Positions 1-6,819 are shown, counted from the first letter of the stretch. The stretch is 36,479 nucleotides of DNA from Candidatus Moranbacteria bacterium GW2011_GWC2_37_8 (GCA_000992165.1 LBTS01000016.1:1-36479), one strand, 5' to 3'. Translations and numbers: made by a program. The notes: a model not told the origin generated them from the letters alone.

Positions 1-5
1 TCATT

Positions 6-33
6 AAAAATCCCAGGAATTTCTGGGATTTTT
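6..33. terminator. Bidirectional hairpin terminator
   Basis: Perfect 11-base inverted repeat AAAAATCCCAG / CTGGGATTTTT around a 6-base loop, with A and T runs on both sides. It could end a gene entering from the left edge as well as minus-strand transcription. Confidence 0.7.
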
Positions 34-376
34 GTTTGAAATATCCACCGTGTCATTCCGGACTTGATCCGGAATCCAGGATTTATTTCACTAATTAATA
101 TTATTTATATTAATTTTATCTGTACTTCTATTGTTATCGTATAGTTAAATTTACTTTTCTTTCTAGAAAGCAAAAGTAACAAAAGAAAGTCCCGCCCTTG
201 CTTGTTGCTGGGGCAAAAGCTTCGTTCCTTGCTAAAATTTTTACTGCGCCTCTCGGGTCGTCTCGCAAAAATTTTTACGCTCGTCTCTTGCTTTTTGCCG
301 GAGTTTATACCCGGAGGGTGCACTATCGCAAACGGGCGGATAGAATGCGAAATTCAGAAAGAGGAATACGGAATAC
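34..376. repeat. Gene-free stretch with dispersed palindromic repeats
   Basis: No believable gene. It holds a palindrome TTCCGGA-CTTGA-TCCGGAA near 57-75, a TTTCTAGAAA palindrome near 160, and a GC-richer block at 195-330 with repeated GCAAAAATTTTTRC-like words. Similar words recur at 4480-4560 next to a tRNA. The overlapping short ORFs in the track look like chance reading of repeats. Confidence 0.5.
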
Positions 377-411
377 AAAAAACGGAGCTAAGATAGCTGA
401 ACTCCGTTTTT
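377..411 (-). terminator. Terminator of the phosphomannomutase gene
   Basis: Inverted repeat AAAAACGGAG / CTCCGTTTTT lies 16 bases past the stop codon of the minus-strand gene. The minus strand reads into a run of six T. Confidence 0.75.
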
Positions 412-426
412 ATTTTTGAATCGATT

Positions 427-1764
427 TTAACCTCGTATTATCGAAAGAAGCTCGTCACGTTTTTCTTCCATTAATTCCTTCGTTTTTGCTTCAAGGTTTA
501 AACGTAATTTTGGTTCAGTATTAGATGCGCGAACATTAAACCACCAATCTGCAAAATCTATTCTAACACCATCTAATTCATCTATATTTCCATCAGCATA
601 TATTTCCTTAAGTTTATTCATCATGCCAATTTTATCTTCTACGTCTGAATTTATTTCTCCACTGTGACTATAGCGCTGAAGTTCATGAGTCAGTTCGGAC
701 ATTTTTTTACCAGATTCATTCATAAGATTCAATAGCGTCATTGCAGCCAATGTTGTCATTTCAGCTTTGGAATTTTCTTCAAAGAAATAATGTCCGGATA
801 GTTCTCCTGCAAAAATAGCACCTTCATTTCTCATTTGTCCCTTGATTAATGAATGACCAACTCTGCAACGATGAACAATTCCACCTGCTTCTTCAATAAC
901 TTCTTTTACAGCATTTGAAGATCTTAGATCCATAAGTATTATTGCTCCTGGAAATTTTTTCAATGCTTCTTTGGCAAGCAATGCTATGCCGAAATCCATG
1001 GGAACAATATCGCCGTTTTCATCTACAAATCCTATTCTGTCAGCATCTCCATCATAAGAAATCCCGAAATCTGCTTTTTCTGAAATAACTTTTTCTTGTA
1101 ATGCTTTTAATGTTTCCAGCTTCAATGGGTTTGCTTCATGATTTGGAAACGTACCATCTAGTTCTTCGAAAAGATAAATAGGTTCAATGTCATTCGGGAA
1201 TTTTTCATAGATGTCTTTATCAAGTGCACCAACTGAGTTGGCAAAATCAATAACTATCTTTTTCTTTCCAAGTCCTTTTTTAAAGAAGCTTGAGATGTAT
1301 TCGAAATATTGCAATTTTATATTGGTATCAATTTCGATATTTCCTGGTTTGTCATTTTTTTCGAAATTACCACTTAGGGCAAGGCTACTAATTTCTTCCA
1401 TACCGTTGCCTTCGCCAATTGGCACAGCATTTTTTCTGCACAATTTAAGGCCATTCCATTCGGATGTATTATGTGACGCTGTTATCATGACTCCAGCATC
1501 TACATCAAGATTCCAAGACGCATAATATACCATTGGAGTACTAACTAGACCGATATTTATCACATCAGATCCTTGTTCAGTAATTCCTCTCATTAGACCC
1601 TCGCTAATTTCCGGCGATGAACTGCGCATATCCATCCCGACAACAATCCTTTTTGCTTTTGTGAATTGAGCAATTGCTTGTCCAATTTTATAGGCATCTT
1701 GTCCATTTAGTTGTTCCGGATAAATTCCACGAATGTCGTAAGCTTTGAATATTCCTTGATCCAT
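427..1764 (-). CDS. manB: Phosphomannomutase/phosphoglucomutase
   Basis: Alpha-D-phosphohexomutase that interconverts hexose 1- and 6-phosphates, supplying sugar nucleotides for envelope glycans. All four family signatures are visible in order: the phosphoserine loop TASHN, the metal loop DGDADR, the sugar-binding loop GELSGH and the phosphate-binding RASNTEP near the C-terminus. Length from the chosen start is 445 residues, normal for the family. The ORF track begins 18 residues earlier, but those residues (MNYESGIMIHNS...) come from an AATTATGAATCAT repeat array. The family begins like MDQGIFKAYDIRG, so I place the start at 1764. A strong promoter lies at 1853-1881, making the repeat array the 5' leader. 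Mannose versus glucose preference cannot be read from sequence. Confidence 0.93.
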   Translation of the reverse strand: MDQGIFKAYDIRGIYPEQLNGQDAYKIGQAIAQFTKAKRIVVGMDMRSSSPEISEGLMRGITEQGSDVINIGLVSTPMVYYASWNLDVDAGVMITASHNTSEWNGLKLCRKNAVPIGEGNGMEEISSLALSGNFEKNDKPGNIEIDTNIKLQYFEYISSFFKKGLGKKKIVIDFANSVGALDKDIYEKFPNDIEPIYLFEELDGTFPNHEANPLKLETLKALQEKVISEKADFGISYDGDADRIGFVDENGDIVPMDFGIALLAKEALKKFPGAIILMDLRSSNAVKEVIEEAGGIVHRCRVGHSLIKGQMRNEGAIFAGELSGHYFFEENSKAEMTTLAAMTLLNLMNESGKKMSELTHELQRYSHSGEINSDVEDKIGMMNKLKEIYADGNIDELDGVRIDFADWWFNVRASNTEPKLRLNLEAKTKELMEEKRDELLSIIRG

Positions 1765-1766
1765 TT

Positions 1767-1832
1767 TTAGAATTATGAATTTAGAATTATGAATCATGAT
1801 TCCTGATTCGTAATTCATGATTCATCATGAAT
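1767..1832. repeat. Heptad-type repeat array, GAATCAT family
   Basis: Alternating GAATTAT/GAATCAT words and their complements (ATTCATGATTC) form an array that can fold on itself. It fills the leader between the promoter at 1853-1881 and the phosphomannomutase start. It produces the spurious N-terminal extension of the tracked ORF. Confidence 0.75.
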
Positions 1833-1852
1833 AATAGTTAAGAAGCATGTCT

Positions 1853-1881
1853 ATTATAGCTGATTTAAATAAGCTGTTCAA
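1853..1881 (-). promoter_or_regulatory. Promoter of phosphomannomutase gene
   Basis: On the minus strand, TTGAAC, 17-base spacer, TATAAT. Predicted start near 1846, about 80 bases upstream of the ATG at 1764. It lies in the gap after recG, so the two minus-strand genes can be transcribed separately. Confidence 0.7.
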
Positions 1882-1895
1882 GTATGGATACGAAA

Positions 1896-3995
1896 TTATT
1901 CAAGATGTATATCTTGCTGGAATTTTTCGAGCTGTTTTTGAAGCAGTGGGTATTTGCTGAGAGTCGGGCTGTCACTGAGAGTTTGCTCGGCGTAGTCACT
2001 GGCAATCTCGATAAGTTTCACATTGGTAATGTGCTGCATGGCGGCATCTGGAATTCCGGATTGGCGGGTGCCGAAAAATTCGCCAGGTCCTCGCAGTTTG
2101 AAATCTTCTTCGGCGATATCAAAGCCGCTGGAATACTGAACTAACGCTCCAAGGCGCTCCTTGGCTTTTAATGTGTTGCTGCCTGTAAAGAGGAAGCAAT
2201 AAGATTGATGCTCGCCGCGTCCAACACGACCTCGGAATTGATGAAGTTGTGCCAGACCGAAACGTTCGGCATCTTCAATGATGATGACACTAGCATTGGG
2301 AATGTCGATACCGACTTCAACCACGGATGTCGCTACTAAAATATCGTACTCTTTGTTTTTGAAAGCTGCCATGACAACCTCTTTTTCATTTGATTTTAAT
2401 TTTCCATGAAGTAGTCCTAATTTTAAATCGGGAAATATTTTTTTGGAAAGACGTTCGTGTTCTTCTGTTGCGGCTTTGAGTTCAGTCAAAACTTTGGACT
2501 GCTCGACCAAGGGGAAAATTATGAATGCTTGTCGGCCTGCTTTGATTTCATTCCTGATAAAATCATAAGTTTTCTCACGGCTTCTAGCTCCGACCATTTC
2601 CGTGATTATCGTTTTACGATTTTTGGGCATTTCATTCAGCACTGATAAATTAAGATTGCCAAAAAATGCCAGCGTCAAGGTTCTAGGAATTGGAGTCGCA
2701 GTCATTGAAAGAAGATGCGGAATTTTATCAGGCAAACCGTCGTTTATTTCTCCAATTCTTTGCTGAAGAAAGGCTCGCTGTCCCACGCCAAATCTGTGTT
2801 GCTCATCCACAATCACGAGTGCTAGATTTTTGAATTTAACAGTTTCTTGAATAAGGGCGTGAGTACCAATGACAATACTCGAATCATGAGTTATGAATTT
2901 TGAATCATGGATTTTCTTGCCTTGATTCTTGATTCTTGATTCTTGATTCGTTTCCTTATAGCTATTTGTTAGAACGCCTATTTTAATGTCGGGATAATTT
3001 TTTAGTAATTTACAGAAACTTATGTAGTGTTGCCTTGCTAAAACTTCAGTCGGAGCCATGATAGCTGTCTGAAATCCTTCATTGGCAGCAGCTAAACTTG
3101 CCATGGCTGCTACTACTGTTTTTCCACTTCCAACGTCGCCATTGAGAAGTCTATTCATCGGCATTGGTTTTTCTAAGTCTTTGAAAATTTGGAAAGCTGC
3201 TTTTCTTTGCGCATCGGTGAGTGAAAAGGGAAGTGAGGAAACGAATTTTTTTATGAAATTTTCATTAAAGGCAATTGTGACTGCGCTTTGTTTGTCCCAG
3301 GCAATCTTAACTCGCTGCGACGCAATTTGAACCAGATACATTTGTTGGAAAGCAAATCTTTTTTGGGCAAGCTCGTAATCTTTTTGCGTTTTGGGAAAAT
3401 GGATGAATTTGATTGCTTGGCTCAAATTAGGAAGATGAAGACCTCTCAAAATATTTTCCGGAATAGGATCCTTCATTTCATCGGCATGCTTGATTAATGA
3501 CTGGAGTTGCCAACGGATGAAGCGAGATGAGACGCCTTCGGTTTCAGGATAAATGGGAACAAGTCTTCCGGTGTTGGTCGGCTCGCGCGAAGAAAGTTCC
3601 CAAGCGGGGTTAGAAAAAAATAAGCCTTTCAAATCTTTGGAAATTTTTCCAGAAAGTCGCACCCCTTTGCCTTTGGTGAGTGAATCGCTGATATATGGCT
3701 GATTGAACCAAACGGCTCTGACAGAGCCTGTTTCATCGCTCACATAGCATTCTGTTATCATCATCTTCTTTTTCCAAGTGCGCACAACTTTGCTTTGAAT
3801 CACTTCGCCCATGACAGTAACAATTTCATTTTGAACTAAATCTGAAATATACGTCCTTTCGGAATAATCTTCGTATCTGAAAGGGAAGTGCATCAAAAGA
3901 TCCTCAATTGTCTTGAGATCAAGTTTGTCCAGAATTGGTCCATATTTATTTCCAATTCTTGGAACTTCGGAAAGTTTTGAATTGAGATTAAGCAT
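1896..3995 (-). CDS. recG: ATP-dependent DNA helicase RecG
   Basis: Branch-migrating helicase that rewinds stalled forks and processes recombination intermediates. The N-terminal wedge/OB region (about residues 1-170) is followed by two RecA-like lobes. Walker A GDVGSGKT lies near residue 286, the DEAH-type box VDEQHRFGVGQR near 395, motif III SMTATPIPRTL and motif VI GRVGRGEHQSY after that. At 699 residues it is near usual length. Odd feature: between Walker A and the DEQH box, about residues 345-373 are encoded by a GATTCTT/GAATCAT repeat array (peptide with ESRIKNQ, IHDSKFITHDSS), where the family has a short linker before IVIGTHALIQ. All motifs stay in frame, so the protein is probably functional. 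The start ATG lies 6 bases from a TATACT box, suggesting a leaderless transcript. Confidence 0.96.
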   Translation of the reverse strand: MLNLNSKLSEVPRIGNKYGPILDKLDLKTIEDLLMHFPFRYEDYSERTYISDLVQNEIVTVMGEVIQSKVVRTWKKKMMITECYVSDETGSVRAVWFNQPYISDSLTKGKGVRLSGKISKDLKGLFFSNPAWELSSREPTNTGRLVPIYPETEGVSSRFIRWQLQSLIKHADEMKDPIPENILRGLHLPNLSQAIKFIHFPKTQKDYELAQKRFAFQQMYLVQIASQRVKIAWDKQSAVTIAFNENFIKKFVSSLPFSLTDAQRKAAFQIFKDLEKPMPMNRLLNGDVGSGKTVVAAMASLAAANEGFQTAIMAPTEVLARQHYISFCKLLKNYPDIKIGVLTNSYKETNQESRIKNQGKKIHDSKFITHDSSIVIGTHALIQETVKFKNLALVIVDEQHRFGVGQRAFLQQRIGEINDGLPDKIPHLLSMTATPIPRTLTLAFFGNLNLSVLNEMPKNRKTIITEMVGARSREKTYDFIRNEIKAGRQAFIIFPLVEQSKVLTELKAATEEHERLSKKIFPDLKLGLLHGKLKSNEKEVVMAAFKNKEYDILVATSVVEVGIDIPNASVIIIEDAERFGLAQLHQFRGRVGRGEHQSYCFLFTGSNTLKAKERLGALVQYSSGFDIAEEDFKLRGPGEFFGTRQSGIPDAAMQHITNVKLIEIASDYAEQTLSDSPTLSKYPLLQKQLEKFQQDIHLE
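2878..2960. repeat. In-frame heptad repeat array inside recG
   Basis: The plus strand shows GAATCATGAGTTATGAATTTTGAATCATG followed, after a short spacer, by four tandem GATTCTT-type heptamers, so the halves are mutually inverted. The length keeps the recG frame and contains no stop in the coding frame. Confidence 0.85.
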
Positions 3996-4001
3996 AGACT
4001 A

Positions 4002-4030
4002 AGTATATATCATCAACTATTTTGCATCTA
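4002..4030 (-). promoter_or_regulatory. Putative recG promoter, leaderless
   Basis: Minus-strand TATACT ends 6 bases before the recG ATG, so transcription would start at or next to the first codon. The -35 (TAGATG at 17 bases) is weak. Confidence 0.45.
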
Positions 4031-4046
4031 GTGATATTTTTGGAAT

Positions 4047-4079
4047 AAAAAACCCCAGCGCCAAATGCGACGCCGGGGT
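4047..4079 (-). terminator. Terminator of small gene 4095-4325
   Basis: GC-rich hairpin (ACCCC-x-GCG ... CGC-x-GGGGT) followed on the minus strand by a T run. It lies just past the stop codon of the small gene. Confidence 0.8.
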
Positions 4080-4094
4080 GAATTGCTGTGCGGA

Positions 4095-4325
4095 CTAGTA
4101 GATTCTCTGCCGTTTTCTTTCGGGAGTGCCCTCTCTCCTAGCCTTCTCAGCCTCCTCTCTGTTGCTCACTTTGATGTGCCTAAACCTTTCAAAGCGCTCA
4201 TCGTGCGCTTCCTTCAGTTCCATTCGCGCTCTTTTGATTGCAGGCGAATCTTTCGGTTCAGGTACAACTCTCGGTGTTTGCCACAACATCAGTGCAGGTG
4301 TAGGGGTCTTCTTTTCATTAGACAT
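4095..4325 (-). CDS. Small charged protein of unknown function
   Basis: A 76-residue, highly charged protein (MSNEKKTPTP...), with a Pro-rich N-terminus and an Arg/Glu-rich, probably helical second half (RARMELKEAHDERFERFR). No membrane segment and no family I recognise. The case for a real gene is its complete expression unit: promoter TTGACT-17-TATAAT at 4406-4434, a leader of about 75 bases, AGGAG seven bases before the ATG, and a GC-rich terminator after the stop. Such strong signals are rare among neighbouring housekeeping genes. Three other small minus-strand genes (6119, 11018, 11610) share this design. Confidence 0.7.
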   Translation of the reverse strand: MSNEKKTPTPALMLWQTPRVVPEPKDSPAIKRARMELKEAHDERFERFRHIKVSNREEAEKARREGTPERKRQRIY

Positions 4326-4405
4326 CCTTATGCTCCTTTAATGCTATGATTTGGGCGCTGGGCCCTGAGAAAATGAGTTTGAAACCTAAAAGAACTTGAT
4401 TATCT

Positions 4406-4434
4406 ATTATACTCTAAATATAACAAAAAGTCAA
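4406..4434 (-). promoter_or_regulatory. Promoter of small gene 4095-4325
   Basis: Minus strand TTGACT, 17 bases, TATAAT: near consensus. The leader between it and the ATG contains a GGGCCCAGCGCCC palindromic stretch. Confidence 0.75.
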
Positions 4435-4456
4435 GTTCTTTCATGGCGGCTATGAT

Positions 4457-4475
4457 GTGTGCTTGGCAGGAATCG
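4457..4475 (-). repeat. Direct repeat of the tRNA-Arg 3' end
   Basis: The 19 bases GTGTGCTTGGCAGGAATCG are identical to 4635-4653, the acceptor and T-arm end of tRNA-Arg, in the same orientation 178 bases away. This is the geometry of an attachment-site duplication, though no integrase is present. Confidence 0.75.
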
Positions 4476-4601
4476 GCCTCGACTAAATTTTTGCCGTCGC
4501 AAAAATTTGTCTGGCCACCGCCTCGCATTTTTGTCTGCTGACAAAAATTGCTCCGGCGTTCAATTCCTGGCGTGAGTGAAATCGTTCACTCACTCCAAGC
4601 G

Positions 4602-4627
4602 CACAAACAAACCCGCCTTTCGGCGAT
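4602..4627 (-). terminator. Possible terminator of tRNA-Arg
   Basis: On the minus strand a short CGCC-GAAA-GGCG hairpin is followed by GGTTTGTTTGT, starting a few bases after the tRNA. The stem is short. A second perfect 9-base hairpin (GTGAGTGAA/TTCACTCAC) lies at 4572-4593. Confidence 0.45.
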
Positions 4628-4632
4628 ATTTT

Positions 4633-4708
4633 TGGTGTGCTTGGCAGGAATCGAACCTGCGACCTTTCGGACCGCAACCGGACGCTCTATCCACTGAGCT
4701 ACAAGCAC
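4633..4708 (-). tRNA. tRNA-Arg, anticodon GCG
   Basis: Cloverleaf read on the minus strand: acceptor GTGCTTG/CAAGCAC, D-arm GCTC...GAGC, anticodon loop TTGCGGT (GCG), T-arm GCAGG-TTCGATT-CCTGC, discriminator A and encoded CCA. The anticodon stem has one C-A mismatch (28-42). Bacteria normally read CGN arginine codons with an inosine-modified ACG tRNA, so GCG is unusual. This is the only tRNA here with an encoded CCA. Confidence 0.93.
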
Positions 4709-4743
4709 TTTTACTGTTGGCGGATATTCAGCTAACAAAAGTC

Positions 4744-4771
4744 AGTATACTATAAATAATAGAAAAAGCAA
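4744..4771 (-). promoter_or_regulatory. Promoter of tRNA-Arg
   Basis: Minus strand TTGCTT, 16 bases, TATACT, with the -10 box 35 bases upstream of the mature tRNA 5' end. Confidence 0.6.
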
Positions 4772-4782
4772 CCCCTGGTGAA

Positions 4783-4870
4783 GACTTGAATTAAGAATCA
4801 TGAATTAAGAATCATGAGAAATTAAATTCCTGCATTCCGTGATTCATGATTCATAATTCTTGATTCATGC
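4783..4870. repeat. Heptad repeat array, GAATCAT family, inverted halves
   Basis: GAATTAA-GAATCAT units repeated with seven-base spacing are followed about 30 bases later by complements (TGATTCATGATTCATAATTCTTGATTC). A hairpin could form. It ends next to the stop of the membrane protein gene at 4872. Confidence 0.8.
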
Positions 4871-4871
4871 A

Positions 4872-5423
4872 TTAGATATGCAGTACTCTTTCCAATGTAT
4901 CAATAAGACTGATGTCTTGTTTTATTTCAGGAATATAGGATATTATGAATTCGCGCAATTTTACTGGATCTTCGCCATGAAGCGGGATGTGAACGTAGGG
5001 AAGCATAGACGCTTTAGTGTGCAAACTTATGATTTTTATATTAGGCTCTTCATAGAAAATCCAAAAGGAATAAATATTTTCGAAGTCATAGAGTTGATTA
5101 TCAGCCAGGATTCCCTTGGTGGTGACGGCAAAGTTAACAATGCGGGGATCTTTTTGGAGATATATGAAGCCAATAATTCCTAATAGGATAAAAGTGATAG
5201 CCATTATGGGGCTATTGGTATAAAGTGCATAAGCTACAATTAGTGAAATAAAGACGGCGCCAATGAGATACCAGCGGGCAGATTTTTCATAAACTTCAAA
5301 CTCCGGGGCTCTCCAAGTGTGCAAAATTTCACCAATATTTTGCTGCGGCTCCTCGATATTTTCTTGGTCGGCTGCTGATTGCTGCTTATGTATTATTTCG
5401 TATGATTTAGGGTTAAATGACAT
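4872..5423 (-). CDS. Two-helix membrane protein of unknown function
   Basis: A 183-residue protein. A hydrophilic N-terminus (about 1-47) is followed by a paired hydrophobic segment (about residues 51-70 and 74-90), then a roughly 90-residue soluble domain starting at QKDPRIVNFAVTTKGI. The beta-rich look and the phrase TTKGI..DNQLYDFENIYSFWI resemble small PH-like domains attached to two helices in many uncharacterised membrane proteins; that is an impression, not a match. No catalytic motif is visible. The stop codon abuts a repeat array. A TATACT box directly touches the ATG, too close to give a normal leader, so the promoter is unclear. Confidence 0.8.
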   Translation of the reverse strand: MSFNPKSYEIIHKQQSAADQENIEEPQQNIGEILHTWRAPEFEVYEKSARWYLIGAVFISLIVAYALYTNSPIMAITFILLGIIGFIYLQKDPRIVNFAVTTKGILADNQLYDFENIYSFWIFYEEPNIKIISLHTKASMLPYVHIPLHGEDPVKLREFIISYIPEIKQDISLIDTLERVLHI

Positions 5424-5470
5424 AGTATAATGATTGTTAACTTTTGCTTAATTTTAGCATATTTACAATA

Positions 5471-5505
5471 AAAAAAGAACTTGCTTTAAAAACAAGTTCT
5501 TTTTT
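5471..5505. terminator. Bidirectional hairpin terminator after the tRNA-Ser pair
   Basis: AAAAAAGAACTTG / CAAGTTCTTTTTT with a 9-base loop. It ends minus-strand tRNA transcription and could insulate the gene at 5423. Confidence 0.8.
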
Positions 5506-5529
5506 AAATTTGAGGAAGCGAAGAGATTC
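5498..5529 (-). repeat. Direct repeat of the tRNA-Ser(TGA) 3' end
   Basis: 32 bases (TCTTTTTTAAATTTGAGG...GAGATTC) match 5611-5642 at 31 positions. The copy covers the tRNA acceptor, part of the T-arm and the T-rich flank, in the same orientation 113 bases away. The sequence between the copies also holds an inverted T-arm fragment (CTTCGAATCTCTC, near 5600). Confidence 0.8.
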
Positions 5530-5625
5530 CTTCTCGCTCCGACTCGAAGTCTGGGCGCTACACACAGAATGCTCGTATTTCTCGCATCCTACTCGCGCCC
5601 TTCGAATCTCTCTTTTTTAATTTTG

Positions 5626-5710
5626 AGGAAGCGAAGAGATTCGAACTCTTGATGGGTCGCCCCATGACAGTTTTCAAGACTGTTGCCTTCAACCACTCGG
5701 CCACGCTTCC
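5626..5710 (-). tRNA. tRNA-Ser, anticodon TGA
   Basis: Minus-strand class II tRNA with acceptor GGAAGCG/CGCTTCC, anticodon stem-loop ACAGT-CTTGAAA-ACTGT (TGA), a long variable arm as expected for serine, and T-arm with TTCGAAT. No CCA is encoded. The discriminator position reads T, not the G usual for serine tRNAs; this position belongs to the duplicated segment. Confidence 0.92.
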
Positions 5711-5719
5711 AGGTATATG

Positions 5720-5806
5720 CGGAGAAGGAGGGATTCGAACCCTCGAGGGGTTTTACCCCCTGCCTCGTTAGCAATGAGGTGCTTTCGGCCTCTCAGCCAC
5801 CTCTCC
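5720..5806 (-). tRNA. tRNA-Ser, anticodon GCT
   Basis: Minus-strand class II tRNA, 87 bases: acceptor GGAGAGG/CTTCTCC with one G-T pair, anticodon loop TTGCTAA (GCT), long variable arm, T-arm GAGGG-TTCGAAT-CCCTC, discriminator G, no encoded CCA. It lies 9 bases upstream of tRNA-Ser(TGA), so the two are probably co-transcribed. Confidence 0.95.
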
Positions 5807-5822
5807 ATAATATACGAATATC

Positions 5823-5851
5823 ATAATAACAAATAAATAAATAAATATCAA
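5823..5851 (-). promoter_or_regulatory. Promoter of the tRNA-Ser pair
   Basis: Minus strand TTGATA, 17 bases, TATTAT, ending 16 bases before the first tRNA. Confidence 0.65.
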
Positions 5852-5873
5852 TAGCTCATATAAAAGGTTATTA

Positions 5874-5963
5874 TCAAGCGAAGTGAGCGAAATGAAAAAT
5901 TAATATTTTTCATTTCCGAGCGCCTGCCCGAAACGCTTCGCGTATCGAAGCGGGCGGGAGCGC
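5874..5963. repeat. Multi-hairpin palindromic element A
   Basis: Outer arms TATC..GCG / CGC..GATA enclose two hairpins: AAATGAAAAAT-TAAT-ATTTTTCATTT, and CCTGCCC around CGCTTCG-CGTAT-CGAAGCG closed by GGGCGGG. No coding potential. It lies in the 312-base gap between tRNA-Ser and gene 6119. Confidence 0.6.
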
Positions 5964-5966
5964 AGA

Positions 5967-6053
5967 TATCAAAAGGTTTAATACCTCGCAGCTCTACTGC
6001 GTGAGCCCAAAGGGTCCAGAGCTCTGCCCTGGGGTATGATACCTTTTATTTAA
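5967..6053. repeat. Multi-hairpin palindromic element B, cloverleaf-like
   Basis: Arms AAAAGGTTTAATACC / GGTATGATACCTTTT pair at 12 of 15 positions. They enclose small hairpins CGCAG-CTCTA-CTGCG, CCC-AAA-GGG and the palindrome CAGAGCTCTG. It directly follows element A. It could be a mobile hairpin element or a structured RNA; the sequence alone does not decide. Confidence 0.6.
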
Positions 6054-6058
6054 AGTTA

Positions 6059-6087
6059 ATAAAAAGGCGCGCTGGTTGCAGCGCGCC
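6059..6087 (-). terminator. Terminator of gene 6119-6511
   Basis: Perfect GGCGCGCT / AGCGCGCC hairpin followed on the minus strand by TTTTT, about 30 bases after the stop. Confidence 0.85.
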
Positions 6088-6118
6088 AATATCAAATTAT
6101 CATCTTTTTAACCCTGGT

Positions 6119-6511
6119 TCATTTTTGCGATCGAGCCTTTCTATTTAGTATTGCATTGCTTAAGGCTATATCTATAGTCTTGAAGTTTGTAATAGGCTTT
6201 TGAACAAATGCAACTCCAAGAGTATTACATAGAAGTTCGTCTAGTGGCTCGCATGATGAAATTATAATTTCATCATCTTTATGTCGTTTTCTTAACCATT
6301 CAATCAGATCTAAAGCATTTGTATTTAAAATTTCAACACTTAATAAAATAGCATCTATTTTATTTCCCTCATTACTCTTAAGGAGCGAAAGCGCTTCCTC
6401 GGTGTTTTCGGCAACAATCGTTTGGAATCCAAGGCATTTGAGAAGTTTTGGTAAAACCTCTCTGTCACACTTTTTGGCTTCAACTAATAAAACTTTGCCT
6501 ATGGTTTCCAT
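6119..6511 (-). CDS. Stand-alone degenerate receiver (pseudo-receiver) protein
   Basis: 130 residues with the layout of a CheY-type receiver: KVLLVEAKKCDR at strand 1, GFQTIVAENTEEALSLL at strand 2/helix 2, DAILLSVEI at strand 3, IIISSCEP at strand 4 and FVQKPI at strand 5. The conserved Lys (K105) and a Ser/Thr (S85/S86) remain. The acidic pair after strand 1 is reduced to E11-A12, and the phospho-accepting Asp is replaced by Ser58. It therefore probably cannot be phosphorylated normally and may act by binding. No output domain or kinase is adjacent. It is a single-gene unit with AGGGAGGG before the ATG and a strong terminator, divergent from the lexA-like gene. Another receiver, with all key residues, sits at 17340. 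Confidence 0.8.
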   Translation of the reverse strand: METIGKVLLVEAKKCDREVLPKLLKCLGFQTIVAENTEEALSLLKSNEGNKIDAILLSVEILNTNALDLIEWLRKRHKDDEIIISSCEPLDELLCNTLGVAFVQKPITNFKTIDIALSNAILNRKARSQK

Positions 6512-6549
6512 GATACCCTCCCTTTTTTTTGATGGTCAAAAGTGCTTGA

Positions 6550-6576
6550 ATTATATTTTCTAATAATTTAAAACAA
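6550..6576 (-). promoter_or_regulatory. Possible promoter of the pseudo-receiver gene
   Basis: Minus strand TTGTTT, 15 bases, TATAAT. The -10 is perfect and the spacing short. About 30 bases of leader would carry the Shine-Dalgarno site. Confidence 0.4.
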
Positions 6577-6784
6577 CTGATTTTTATTCAGAACCTTAAT
6601 AGTCATACTCAAGTCCGTTTAAAATATTTCAGATATTTGTGTATGTTGTATAAATAAGTTATGCACTTGTGTTAATATATTATTATTAAAATAGGTATAG
6701 ATTATGAATCTTTGGCTATAATAAGCCAATAAATGCAATAATATTATTAATTTAGTTGTGTATATTGTGTGCATAACATTTGGC

Positions 6785-6813
6785 TTGATGGGATATTGCA
6801 AAAAATGTATAAT
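6785..6813 (+). promoter_or_regulatory. Promoter of the lexA-like gene, leaderless
   Basis: TTGATG, exactly 17 bases, TATAAT, then GGGCAA and the ATG at 6820. The predicted transcription start falls on the A of the start codon. The promoter lies inside the tracked N-terminal extension, which rules against the ORF-track start at 6769. Confidence 0.75.
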
Positions 6814-6819
6814 GGGCAA

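Noticed and set aside
198-419. Overlapping 64-73 residue ORFs on both strands near the left end
   Set aside because: Read repeat-rich intergenic DNA in several frames at once; no promoter or ribosome site, and they overlap a terminator.
4483-4677. 64-residue minus-strand ORF near tRNA-Arg
   Set aside because: Overlaps the tRNA gene and its repeat scar; no start signals and no protein-like composition.
5589-5774. 61-residue minus-strand ORF
   Set aside because: Lies across both tRNA-Ser genes.
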